The notes below the pieces were generated by a model, which saw nothing but the letters and a program-made list of their open reading frames with translations, did no database searches and was not told the origin of the DNA. A stretch of DNA of 6,494 bases from UMGS1387 sp045541355 (GTDB lineage Bacteria; Bacillota; Clostridia; Oscillospirales; CAG-382): assembly GCA_045541355.1 (NCBI GenBank), contig JAZQIW010000007.1, forward strand, positions 1-6,494, in the 5' to 3' direction. Made by a program: the position numbers and the translations under genes. Shown here one piece after another: positions 1 through 6,437 of the stretch (position 1 is the first letter of the stretch; every line of letters begins with the position of its first letter).

Positions 1-81
1 ACGGGAGACGGCATTGTAAACAACCGAGATGCAGCACGTATTATGCAATATCTTGCAGGTTGGAATGTAATTCTGAACTAA
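1..81 (+). CDS. C-terminal end of a dockerin-containing protein (partial, 5' end outside window)
   Basis: The first 26 codons are open from the window edge to a TAA at 79-81. They encode a type I dockerin repeat: the second half of an EF-hand-like calcium loop (GDGIVNNRD, with Asp, Gly, Val, Asn and the final Asp at the expected loop positions), then a helix of the RIMQYLAGW type and a short tail, NVILN. Dockerins bind cohesin domains and attach extracellular enzymes to scaffoldins or the cell surface, so the full protein is probably secreted. The catalytic or binding part lies upstream and cannot be named. The residues just before the last loop Asp are Asn-Arg, not the Ser-Thr pair of Clostridium thermocellum dockerins; these positions affect cohesin choice. 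Translation and pattern are clear. Membership of a true cellulosome is inference, since isolated dockerins also occur in non-cellulosomal Clostridia proteins. Confidence 0.85.
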   Translation, partial: TGDGIVNNRDAARIMQYLAGWNVILN

Positions 82-89
82 ACAATAAT

Positions 90-122
90 GCCTTTGCCAA
101 AAATGCGGCAGAGGCTTTTTTT
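90..122 (+). terminator. Rho-independent terminator of the dockerin gene
   Basis: A 9-bp stem (90-98 with 107-115, one T-G wobble) encloses an 8-base loop and is followed by seven T residues (116-122). It begins nine bases after the stop codon of the dockerin gene and ends just before the asnS promoter, so it separates the two transcription units. Confidence 0.85.
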
Positions 123-125
123 ATC

Positions 126-154
126 TTGACAAAGATATGCAAATATGATATCAT
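126..154 (+). promoter_or_regulatory. Sigma-A-type promoter for asnS
   Basis: A perfect TTGACA (-35, 126-131) is followed after exactly 17 bases by TATCAT (-10, 149-154). The predicted transcript start is near 161, giving a leader of about 38 bases. That is too short for a T-box or other structured riboswitch, so asnS is probably expressed constitutively. This is sequence inference only; no start site was mapped. Confidence 0.75.
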
Positions 155-198
155 TATTTAGTATTGGTATATATTGAACGGAAAGGAATGTTCATACA

Positions 199-1596
199 AT
201 GAAAAGAGAGTTAATCAAGCATCTTTACGATGACATGAACGCTTTCGGCGGCAAGGAAATTGTACTTGGCGGCTGGGCAAGAAGCATCAGAGACAGCAAG
301 GCTTTCGGTTTTATCGACCTTAATGACGGAAGCTGCTTCAAGGGTGTTCAGGTTGTTTTTGAAAGAGAAAAAATAGACAATTACGACGAAATAGCAAAGC
401 AAAATGTCGGTGCGGCACTTGTTGTCAAGGGTATCGTAGAACTTACACCCGAAAACAAGCAGCCCTTTGAAATCAAGGCGACAAGCGTTGAGGTTGAAGG
501 CACATCCACGCCCGACTACCCCTTACAGAAGAAGAGACACACGGTTGAATATCTTCGTGAGCAGGCATATCTTCGTCCCCGTACTAACCTTTTCTCTGCG
601 GTATTCAGAGTAAGAAGCGAGGTTGCTTATGCAATTCACACCTTCTTTAATCAGAGAGGCTTTGTATACGTTCACACTCCCCTTATCACAGCAAGCGACT
701 GTGAGGGTGCAGGCGAAATGTTCAGAGTTACAACCCTTGACGTTGACAATCCTCCGAGACTTGAAGACGGCTCTGTTGACTGGTCTAAAGATTTCTTCGG
801 CAAGAGTGCAAACCTTACAGTTTCAGGTCAGCTTAACGGCGAAACCTATGCTATGGCATTCGGCAACATCTACACCTTCGGACCCACCTTCCGTGCCGAG
901 AACTCAAACACTGCAAGACATGCGGCGGAATTTTGGATGATTGAGCCTGAAATTGCATTTGCTGACCTTGATGACAACATGGCTCTTGCCTGGGACATGA
1001 TTAAATTCATTGTCAACCACGTTCTCACAAACTGCAGAATGGAGCTTGAATTCTTCAACAACTTTGTTGAAAAGGGACTTATAGACAGACTTGAAGCTCT
1101 TGTGGCAAGCGAATACGAAAAGGTTCCTTATACAAAGGCAGTAGAGCTTCTTTTGGCAGCAAAAGACGTTGAATTCAAGTACCCTGTTGAATGGGGCTGT
1201 GACCTTCAGACAGAGCACGAAAGATACCTTACAGAGGTTGTTTACAAAAAGCCTATATTTGTTATTGACTACCCCAAAGAAATCAAGGCATTCTACATGA
1301 GACTCAACGATGACGGCAAGACGGTTGCGGCTATGGACCTTCTTGTTCCCGGTGTCGGTGAAATTATCGGCGGCAGCCAGAGAGAAGAAAGACTTGATGT
1401 GCTTCTTTCCAGAATGGGTGAGCTTGGTCTTTCCGAGGAGGACTATTGGTGGTACGTAAATCTCCGCAAGTTCGGCGGTACAAAGCACGCAGGCTACGGT
1501 CTCGGATTTGAGAGAATCCTTATGTATGTAACAGGCGTTTCCAACATCCGCGACGTGCTTCCCTTCCCCAGAACTGTCGGCAACGCAGAGTTTTAA
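199..1596 (+). CDS. asnS: Asparaginyl-tRNA synthetase (AsnRS), class IIb
   Basis: A 465-residue cytoplasmic enzyme that charges tRNA-Asn with asparagine using ATP. Residues about 20-105 form the N-terminal OB-fold anticodon-binding domain (GGWARSIRDSKAFGFIDLND region). The class II catalytic core follows: motif 1 around 149-164 with the conserved Pro161, motif 2 at 231-251 (FRAENSNTARHAAEFW, ATP-binding Arg232), and motif 3 at 432-440 (GYGLGFERI, Arg439). The C-terminus RDVLPFPRT is the AsnRS signature. There is no GAD insertion domain, which argues against bacterial AspRS. Length matches the family (E. coli about 466). ATG 199 is preceded by AAAGGA at 182-187. The gene has its own promoter and terminator, so it is a single-gene unit. 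Its presence suggests direct charging of tRNA-Asn, though it does not exclude a parallel GatCAB amidation route. No key residue appears to be missing. Confidence 0.98.
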   Translation: MKRELIKHLYDDMNAFGGKEIVLGGWARSIRDSKAFGFIDLNDGSCFKGVQVVFEREKIDNYDEIAKQNVGAALVVKGIVELTPENKQPFEIKATSVEVEGTSTPDYPLQKKRHTVEYLREQAYLRPRTNLFSAVFRVRSEVAYAIHTFFNQRGFVYVHTPLITASDCEGAGEMFRVTTLDVDNPPRLEDGSVDWSKDFFGKSANLTVSGQLNGETYAMAFGNIYTFGPTFRAENSNTARHAAEFWMIEPEIAFADLDDNMALAWDMIKFIVNHVLTNCRMELEFFNNFVEKGLIDRLEALVASEYEKVPYTKAVELLLAAKDVEFKYPVEWGCDLQTEHERYLTEVVYKKPIFVIDYPKEIKAFYMRLNDDGKTVAAMDLLVPGVGEIIGGSQREERLDVLLSRMGELGLSEEDYWWYVNLRKFGGTKHAGYGLGFERILMYVTGVSNIRDVLPFPRTVGNAEF

Positions 1597-1640
1597 CAAA
1601 CACAATAAGTTTATATATATTGAATCATTTACGGTTATAT

Positions 1641-1675
1641 ATCCTGACCGCCAACTACGGCGGTCAGGATTTTTT
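1641..1675 (+). terminator. Strong rho-independent terminator after asnS
   Basis: A perfect 12-bp inverted repeat (1641-1652 with 1659-1670) with a 6-base loop, GC-rich at the loop end, runs into a T tract at 1670-1675. It lies 45 bases after the asnS stop and isolates asnS from the downstream operon. Confidence 0.93.
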
Positions 1676-1713
1676 GTGATTGAATGTTTACATAATTTGA
1701 GCGAAAGTTTATA

Positions 1714-1742
1714 TTGAAAAATAAGATATTTTAATGTACAAT
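1714..1742 (+). promoter_or_regulatory. Sigma-A-type promoter of the acyltransferase-lyase operon
   Basis: TTGAAA (-35, 1714-1719), a 17-base spacer and TACAAT (-10, 1737-1742) sit in an AT-rich stretch just after the asnS terminator. The predicted start near 1749-1750 leaves only about 20 bases before the ATG at 1770, so the ribosome site is almost at the 5' end of the mRNA. I see no convincing operator palindrome or catabolite-response element around it. Confidence 0.7.
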
Positions 1743-1751
1743 AATAAATGA

Positions 1752-1762
1752 AAGTGAGTGAT
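1752..1762 (+). promoter_or_regulatory. Ribosome binding site that fixes the acyltransferase start at 1770
   Basis: AAGTGAGTGAT matches 8 of 11 positions of the ideal AAGGAGGTGAT and ends 7 bases before ATG 1770. The upstream in-frame GTG at 1758 lies inside this site and has no well-spaced site of its own, so ATG 1770 is the better start. Confidence 0.65.
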
Positions 1763-1769
1763 AAGAACA

Positions 1770-2321
1770 ATGGCTGACTACAAGGATTTAATCGGCAACG
1801 ATTTTACAAGCGAGGAATTTGAAAAATTATTCAAATTCATGCACGATACCGATAGTATTGAATACGGATTTGCAAGAGCAAGGGCATTCGGCTATGATAT
1901 TGAAGGACTGTCCATTGCCCCCGGTGTTATCATTCACAAGCATCCCAAGCAGTCATTTGGCATCGGTGTAAGAATCAGTCAATATTCATATATAAGCGGA
2001 AACGTCACGATTGGCGACCACGTACTTATCGGTCCGTGCTGTTCACTCCCCGCCGGCAATCACAAATTCAACGCCGAAAAAGGCTGGTTTTCTGACAGAA
2101 CAGAAGGTGACTGCGACAACAGCATAGTAATCGGCGAAGGCAGCTGGCTTTGTGCAAATGTGGTTGTTTCTGCCGGAGTAAAGGTGGGCAGGTGCAACCT
2201 TATATGCGCAGGAGCCGTTGTTACAAAAAACACCGAGGACTTTGCAATTATGGCAGGTGTTCCTGCAAAGAAGATTGGCCGCATTGACAGAAAAACAGGT
2301 GAATACATATATGGAGAATAA
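1770..2321 (+). CDS. Hexapeptide-repeat (left-handed beta-helix) acyltransferase, probable O-acetyltransferase
   Basis: A 183-residue protein (187 if the in-frame GTG at 1758 were used). After an N-terminal helical part (1-45), residues about 48-93 and 118-160 carry imperfect [LIV]-G-x4 hexapeptides (for example IGDHVLIGP, IVIGEGSWLCANVVV, VVVSAGVKVG), the coils of a left-handed parallel beta-helix. The C-terminal AGVPAKKIG (162-170) is the signature of maltose/galactoside/xenobiotic acetyltransferases of the LacA/Maa/CatB group. His98 in the loop AGNHKF is the best candidate for the general base. Such enzymes are usually cytoplasmic trimers that move acetyl from acetyl-CoA to a hydroxyl of a sugar or small molecule. 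It is first in an operon with two lyase-like genes, and its stop overlaps the next start. A sugar-type acceptor is therefore likely, but the acceptor cannot be named, and serine or antibiotic acetylation is not excluded. Confidence 0.88.
   Translation: MADYKDLIGNDFTSEEFEKLFKFMHDTDSIEYGFARARAFGYDIEGLSIAPGVIIHKHPKQSFGIGVRISQYSYISGNVTIGDHVLIGPCCSLPAGNHKFNAEKGWFSDRTEGDCDNSIVIGEGSWLCANVVVSAGVKVGRCNLICAGAVVTKNTEDFAIMAGVPAKKIGRIDRKTGEYIYGE
2297..2302 (+). promoter_or_regulatory. Ribosome binding site of the first heparinase-like gene, inside the acyltransferase gene
   Basis: AGGTGA ends 8 bases before ATG 2311 and lies within the last codons of the acyltransferase gene. It supports 2311 as the true start, instead of in-frame upstream codons such as 2218, which would run through the acyltransferase beta-helix in another frame. 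Confidence 0.75.
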
Positions 2322-4401
2322 ATTTCCGACAGAAAGAACGTTATATTCACAAAACTTTCAATTTCCATCTGAAGGTGAAGTGGTTTACGAAAATCCGCCC
2401 ACATTTATATGGATTCCCGTTGATGATGCCAAGAACTATACGCTGACAATTTATGACGGTGATATGGTTTTTGAAAAAATTGAAACAATTCACTGCTATG
2501 CAAATCCCTTAAAGCTTCTTGATGCCAAAAAGTATACCTGGACTGTTGAAACCGATACAGGTCTTTTACGTGAAAAAATGTCCTTTACAATTTCGGAGGA
2601 TGCGTTGCTTTTTGAAAGGCCGACGGCAGACGAGGTATTTAATGCCTATCCCGCGGAAAGACCGTCATATATCTTTTCTGAATGTAATGTGCCTACTCTT
2701 GTCAGCGAAAGAAAAAACGAGCTTTCGGCAATTAAACGAAACGTAGAAATTGCACTTTCCCGTCCCCTTCCCCAAACGCCGACATTTCATCACAGACCCC
2801 ACTCCTACGAGTTCAAGATATATTTTTCCGAACACCGTCTTTACTGCGACAGAGATTTAATTGCCTGCTCGCTTTTATATGCACTGACGGGCGATATGAA
2901 GGCAGGCTCTCACGGCAAAGAGCTTATGCTGTGTATTTGCGACATGAACCCGCTCGGTCCTTGCGCCATCGACGGAAAATACTGTGATGAAATTGGTATT
3001 AGCAACTTAAGAAATCTTGTTCCAGCATATGATATGCTATGTCCTTTACTTGATAACAAACAAAGGGACTATGTCGCATCAACCATTGCTGTTTATGCAC
3101 GTCAGGCTGAAAACCTGTTGCGGAAAATCAACTACGAGCAAAATCCCTCAAGCTCTCACGCAGGCAGAATACCCGCATATCTCGGCGGTGCTGCACTTGT
3201 TCTGAAGGGTACAGGCGTTGTAGCTGATGAAGTTTTAAAGAGCTGGCTATCCTATGCACTTGACATTTACTGCGGTATATTTCCCTTCTACGGAGGAAAT
3301 GACGGCTCGTGGGCAGAAGGTATATTCTATGCTGCAAGCTACACAAAATGGTATTTGCCCTTTTTCTCAGCCGTTGAAAGATATACCGGTAAGAGTCTCT
3401 TTAACAGACCCTTCTATCACAGATACACGAATTTTCTGTTACATTTCTGCAATTACAAATACGAAAACTTTCCGTTCTGCGACGGATATTGGGAAAAGCC
3501 GTTATCAAAAGAGTGGCCGGGATTTTTTGCGCAGAATCCTTTTACGGTATATGCTGACAAATTCGGTCCGTCTCTTGCAAAAATAAAATGCAAAGAATAC
3601 TCACATCAGGATATTTATTATCTTCATTTACTCGACCTGTTCCTACCGACATTAAAGGCAGAAGAAAAGAGTCTTGCAATGGAGCCAAGTAATGTTGCAG
3701 TTTTCCCATGCGGCGGCTTTATAGCTATGCACACAGACTTTGAATCAGAAAACGACATATGCGTTATGGCGCGCGCCTCACGTTTTTCTCACGACAGCCA
3801 CAGGCACAAGGATCAAGGCTCCTTTGCCCTATTCTGCGGCGGAGTCTCGCTTATATCCCCTTCGGGATATTACGGCATCGGCTACGGAACAAATCACCAT
3901 ATGCAGTGGACTAACTCAAGCAAAGCTCACAACACCCTTTTAATTGACGGTCACGGGCAGGAGGATGTGCCGGTTTTAGAGGCTATCGGAAAAATTGTGA
4001 GGGTTGAAGAAGATAACAAAACGGCAGTTCTCGACATGAGTACCTGCTATCCCGACATTACAAAATGGCAGAGAACTCTCCATTTACAAGACGACTATCT
4101 TACGGTAAAGGATGTGATTGAAGCAGATAAAGAAGTTGAAATAACATACTGTCTTCACACTTTATCACCACCCATCCCCGACGGAAACAGAATAAAGGTT
4201 GAAAGAAAAGGGGTAAAAATGAATATTATTCCCGACAAGCACCTTTCGCTTTTTGAAATATCCGACAAATTTGATGTTGACGTAAATGACGGTCAGCCAA
4301 AGGAATTCCACGTTGAAACAGAGCCTCAGTATCACATATATTACAAAACAAACAAAGCAAAAACTCACGCATTTGAAGTTAAATACTTTATAGAAAAATA
4401 A
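2311..4401 (+). CDS. Heparinase II/III-like polysaccharide lyase family protein with N-terminal Ig/FnIII-like domain
   Basis: A 696-residue protein with no signal peptide or membrane segment, so probably cytoplasmic. Residues about 25-95 resemble the Ig/FnIII-like domain that opens DUF4962/heparinase II proteins (PPTFIWIPV ... KYTWTVET). Residues about 105-450 are helical, as in the family's alpha/alpha toroid, with NPSSSHAGR (278-286, candidate His283) and DGSWAEGIFY (331-340, candidate Tyr340). From about 460 comes the heparinase II/III C-terminal beta-sandwich with SHRHKDQGSF (His497, His499, Asp501), SGYYGIGYG, and KAHNTLLIDG (His540, Asn541). Family members cleave uronic-acid polysaccharides by beta-elimination. 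The aspartate expected 19 residues after His497 is Ser516, so the metal site may differ. It has 18 cysteines, fitting a reducing cytoplasm. It overlaps the acyltransferase by 11 bases. The fold is confident; substrate and activity are not. Confidence 0.88.
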   Translation: MENKFPTERTLYSQNFQFPSEGEVVYENPPTFIWIPVDDAKNYTLTIYDGDMVFEKIETIHCYANPLKLLDAKKYTWTVETDTGLLREKMSFTISEDALLFERPTADEVFNAYPAERPSYIFSECNVPTLVSERKNELSAIKRNVEIALSRPLPQTPTFHHRPHSYEFKIYFSEHRLYCDRDLIACSLLYALTGDMKAGSHGKELMLCICDMNPLGPCAIDGKYCDEIGISNLRNLVPAYDMLCPLLDNKQRDYVASTIAVYARQAENLLRKINYEQNPSSSHAGRIPAYLGGAALVLKGTGVVADEVLKSWLSYALDIYCGIFPFYGGNDGSWAEGIFYAASYTKWYLPFFSAVERYTGKSLFNRPFYHRYTNFLLHFCNYKYENFPFCDGYWEKPLSKEWPGFFAQNPFTVYADKFGPSLAKIKCKEYSHQDIYYLHLLDLFLPTLKAEEKSLAMEPSNVAVFPCGGFIAMHTDFESENDICVMARASRFSHDSHRHKDQGSFALFCGGVSLISPSGYYGIGYGTNHHMQWTNSSKAHNTLLIDGHGQEDVPVLEAIGKIVRVEEDNKTAVLDMSTCYPDITKWQRTLHLQDDYLTVKDVIEADKEVEITYCLHTLSPPIPDGNRIKVERKGVKMNIIPDKHLSLFEISDKFDVDVNDGQPKEFHVETEPQYHIYYKTNKAKTHAFEVKYFIEK

Positions 4402-4406
4402 GAGGT
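4401..4406 (+). promoter_or_regulatory. Ribosome binding site of the second heparinase-like gene
   Basis: AGAGGT ends 6 bases before ATG 4413 and begins on the last base of the preceding stop codon, so a terminating ribosome can restart at once. Confidence 0.75.
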
Positions 4407-4412
4407 AACAAC

Positions 4413-6371
4413 ATGATTAAAATTGAATCCCCCTTCAATCCCCCGAGAATTACTCCGCCCAACGAGCATCCGAGGGTAGCTCTCAGAAAAGGTGATTTTG
4501 ACAGAATTAAAGCCAACATGAACAATCCTGAATATGCAAAGGAATTCAGCCTTTGGCAGGGACTTTGCAATGAGGAATTATCAAAATATGATGAAATTAT
4601 AAAAACAGGTGTATACAACTCCCACGTCTGCATTGTACTTGAAGCAAAAGCACTGAGGGCACTTCTCGAAAATGACGACGAGGAAGCAAAAAAGCTTGTT
4701 GACATTACTCTTTCCCTTTGCGGAAACTTTAATCCCGAATCCGACTGGCTAATGAAGGCACGTTTCGGAGGACATATTGTTCACACATGCTCTCTCTGCT
4801 ATGACTGGCTTTACAAGTATTTTTCCGACAAGCAGAAGTGGGAATTCATTGACAGCTGTGAAAGAATACTTTCCACAACTTTAGAGATGGGTTATCCCCC
4901 TTCAAAGCAGTCCCCCATCGCATCCCACGGCACGGAAGCTCAGCTTCTTCGCGACTGTATGAGCTTTGCAATTGCAGTATATGATGAAAAGCCTGACGTT
5001 TACAACTACTGTGCAGGCAGACTTTTTGACGAATACGTTCCCGTATACAGAGAATACTTTGCAGGCGGTTTTCAGCTTCAAGGACCTGCCTACGGCGGAT
5101 ACCGCTTCTGTTTCTCGGCATGGTGTCAGCTTTTATTTGAAGCAATGTGCGGTGAAAGAATTTTTGACGAATGTCATGACAACCTCTGCGAAAGCTTCTT
5201 CTATCTTATCCGTCCTGACGGAGAATACGTAAAGATAGGCAACGACTTCAATGAAAGCAAGGGCTACGGAAGCTATACTCAGAAAAATCCCGCAACCGTT
5301 CCCATGTTCTTTTCATATGCCCTTACCGGCAAGAAGGTATTCAAGAAGTATTATACAGAACACTTTGACGAACTTTTCCTTGTTCCCAAAAAGTACGCAA
5401 GAGATTACTATTCCGACGGCTCTTACAGCGAAGGTATGCTCTCTCCTTCTGCATTCTTTATCTTCATGGAACGTACTCCCGAAACAGCTGACAGCCATAT
5501 GCCAAAGGCTAAATTCTTCGGTACGCCTGCAGGAGTTACCCTCTACAAGGACAACGGAACAATGGTACTCATGAAAATCGGTGAGTACATGGCAACAGGT
5601 CACGATCACTACGACTGCGGTCAGTTCCAGATTTATCACAACGGTACTCTTGCAACCGATTCCGGCTACTATAACTGGTTCGGATGTGAGCATCACTACA
5701 ATTATGCTGTCCGTACATATGCCCACAACTGTGTTACAATCACAGACCCTAAAAAGATTGAAGAAAACTATTTCGGGGATTTCTGGGACAGACCCGGTGT
5801 TATTTACGACGGCGGTCAGATATATTTAAACAAGGGTTACGATGTACCAAATCTTGAAACACTCAAAAAGTACTACAAGAGAGGCGTTGTTCTTTCACAT
5901 ACTGAAAGTGAAGATTTGGTTGAGATTTCGGGTGACCTTCGTGAGCCTTACAGAGACAGCGTGGAAAAGTATGTAAGAACCATGAGCTTTGAGCCCAAGA
6001 AGATGGTATTCACGGTAAAGGATGAAATTATAGCTCAGAGCGAAAACTACATAAAGGATTTCCACGTACACTGTCAGACAGAGCCTACTGTTGATTCCGA
6101 CAATCAGTTTACAATTTACAACGACAAGGCAAAGCTTGTTTGTACAATACTTGAGCCCAAGAATTTTAAGATAGAAAAGATTGGCGGCAAGGACAACGAG
6201 TTCAGCCTTTACGGTGTAAATCATCCGAGAAACGAAAAAGAGCTTCACGGTGACGAGCTTCCCGAATTCGAGCATCGCGACGAGGCCGGCTGGGGCAGAA
6301 TTACAATTACTGCTACCGACAAAAAGAAAGAGGACACATTCCTTGTAAAGATGGAAATTGTAGATTTATAA
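4413..6371 (+). CDS. Heparinase II/III-like polysaccharide lyase with intact catalytic motif set
   Basis: A 652-residue protein without signal peptide or Ig-like domain. It opens with HPRVALRKGDFDRIKANM (19-36), like the HPRLLF start of heparinase II-type toroid domains, followed by a helical region to about 345 and beta-sandwich domains to the end (final strands GWGRITITATD). Candidate catalytic residues are His172 and Glu175 (SHGTEAQ), Tyr227 (GPAYGGY) and His397; metal ligands are His399, Asp416 and perhaps His438 (YAHN). The spacings (His172 to Tyr227 = 55, His397 to Asp416 = 19, HxH) equal those I recall for Pedobacter heparinase II (His202/Glu205/Tyr257, His406/His408/Asp425). That supports an active, metal-containing uronate lyase acting by beta-elimination. 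No export signal and 18 cysteines point to the cytoplasm, hence to imported oligosaccharides. The heparin, alginate, chondroitin and other uronate specificities cannot be told apart here. Two tandem TAA stops end it. Confidence 0.9.
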   Translation: MIKIESPFNPPRITPPNEHPRVALRKGDFDRIKANMNNPEYAKEFSLWQGLCNEELSKYDEIIKTGVYNSHVCIVLEAKALRALLENDDEEAKKLVDITLSLCGNFNPESDWLMKARFGGHIVHTCSLCYDWLYKYFSDKQKWEFIDSCERILSTTLEMGYPPSKQSPIASHGTEAQLLRDCMSFAIAVYDEKPDVYNYCAGRLFDEYVPVYREYFAGGFQLQGPAYGGYRFCFSAWCQLLFEAMCGERIFDECHDNLCESFFYLIRPDGEYVKIGNDFNESKGYGSYTQKNPATVPMFFSYALTGKKVFKKYYTEHFDELFLVPKKYARDYYSDGSYSEGMLSPSAFFIFMERTPETADSHMPKAKFFGTPAGVTLYKDNGTMVLMKIGEYMATGHDHYDCGQFQIYHNGTLATDSGYYNWFGCEHHYNYAVRTYAHNCVTITDPKKIEENYFGDFWDRPGVIYDGGQIYLNKGYDVPNLETLKKYYKRGVVLSHTESEDLVEISGDLREPYRDSVEKYVRTMSFEPKKMVFTVKDEIIAQSENYIKDFHVHCQTEPTVDSDNQFTIYNDKAKLVCTILEPKNFKIEKIGGKDNEFSLYGVNHPRNEKELHGDELPEFEHRDEAGWGRITITATDKKKEDTFLVKMEIVDL

Positions 6372-6391
6372 TAATTCAACAACAAAAGTTT

Positions 6392-6424
6392 AAGCCCTTC
6401 CGCTTTTGCGGAGGGGCTTTGTTA
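6392..6424 (+). terminator. Operon terminator, probably bidirectional
   Basis: A 12-bp stem (6392-6403 with 6408-6419, one T-G wobble) with a TTTT loop lies 20 bases after the stop at 6371. The T-rich tail on the plus strand is short (TTTGTTAT), and on the minus strand it reads AAACTTTTG after the stem. Its position between two convergent genes suggests it serves both. Confidence 0.8.
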
Positions 6425-6437
6425 TACAGGGATTTAT

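Noticed and set aside
1620..1650. TTGAAT followed by TATATA as a possible extra promoter after asnS
   Set aside because: The spacing is wrong for a -35/-10 pair and it lies immediately before a strong terminator.
1758..1769. GTG start at 1758 for the acyltransferase
   Set aside because: It sits within the ribosome binding site that serves ATG 1770 and has no site of its own at proper spacing.
1597..1769. Search for CRISPR repeats, riboswitch, tRNA or insertion-sequence ends between asnS and the operon
   Set aside because: Apart from one terminator hairpin and one promoter, only AT-rich sequence without repeated units is seen.
904..1770. A 288-codon open frame on the minus strand opposite asnS
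   Set aside because: It lies almost wholly antisense to a certain asnS gene, crosses the asnS terminator and the next promoter, and its translation is Cys-, Lys- and Phe-rich without any recognisable domain. Codon bias in asnS explains the openness.
2218..2310. Upstream in-frame extension of the first lyase-like gene to ATG 2218
   Set aside because: The extra 31 codons overlap conserved acyltransferase sequence in another frame, show no family resemblance, and ATG 2311 has a good ribosome site.
5313..5726. Minus-strand frame of 137 codons inside the second lyase gene
   Set aside because: It covers the most conserved lyase motifs on the other strand, lacks a recognisable domain and has no promoter context; the same holds for the frame at 5895-6275.
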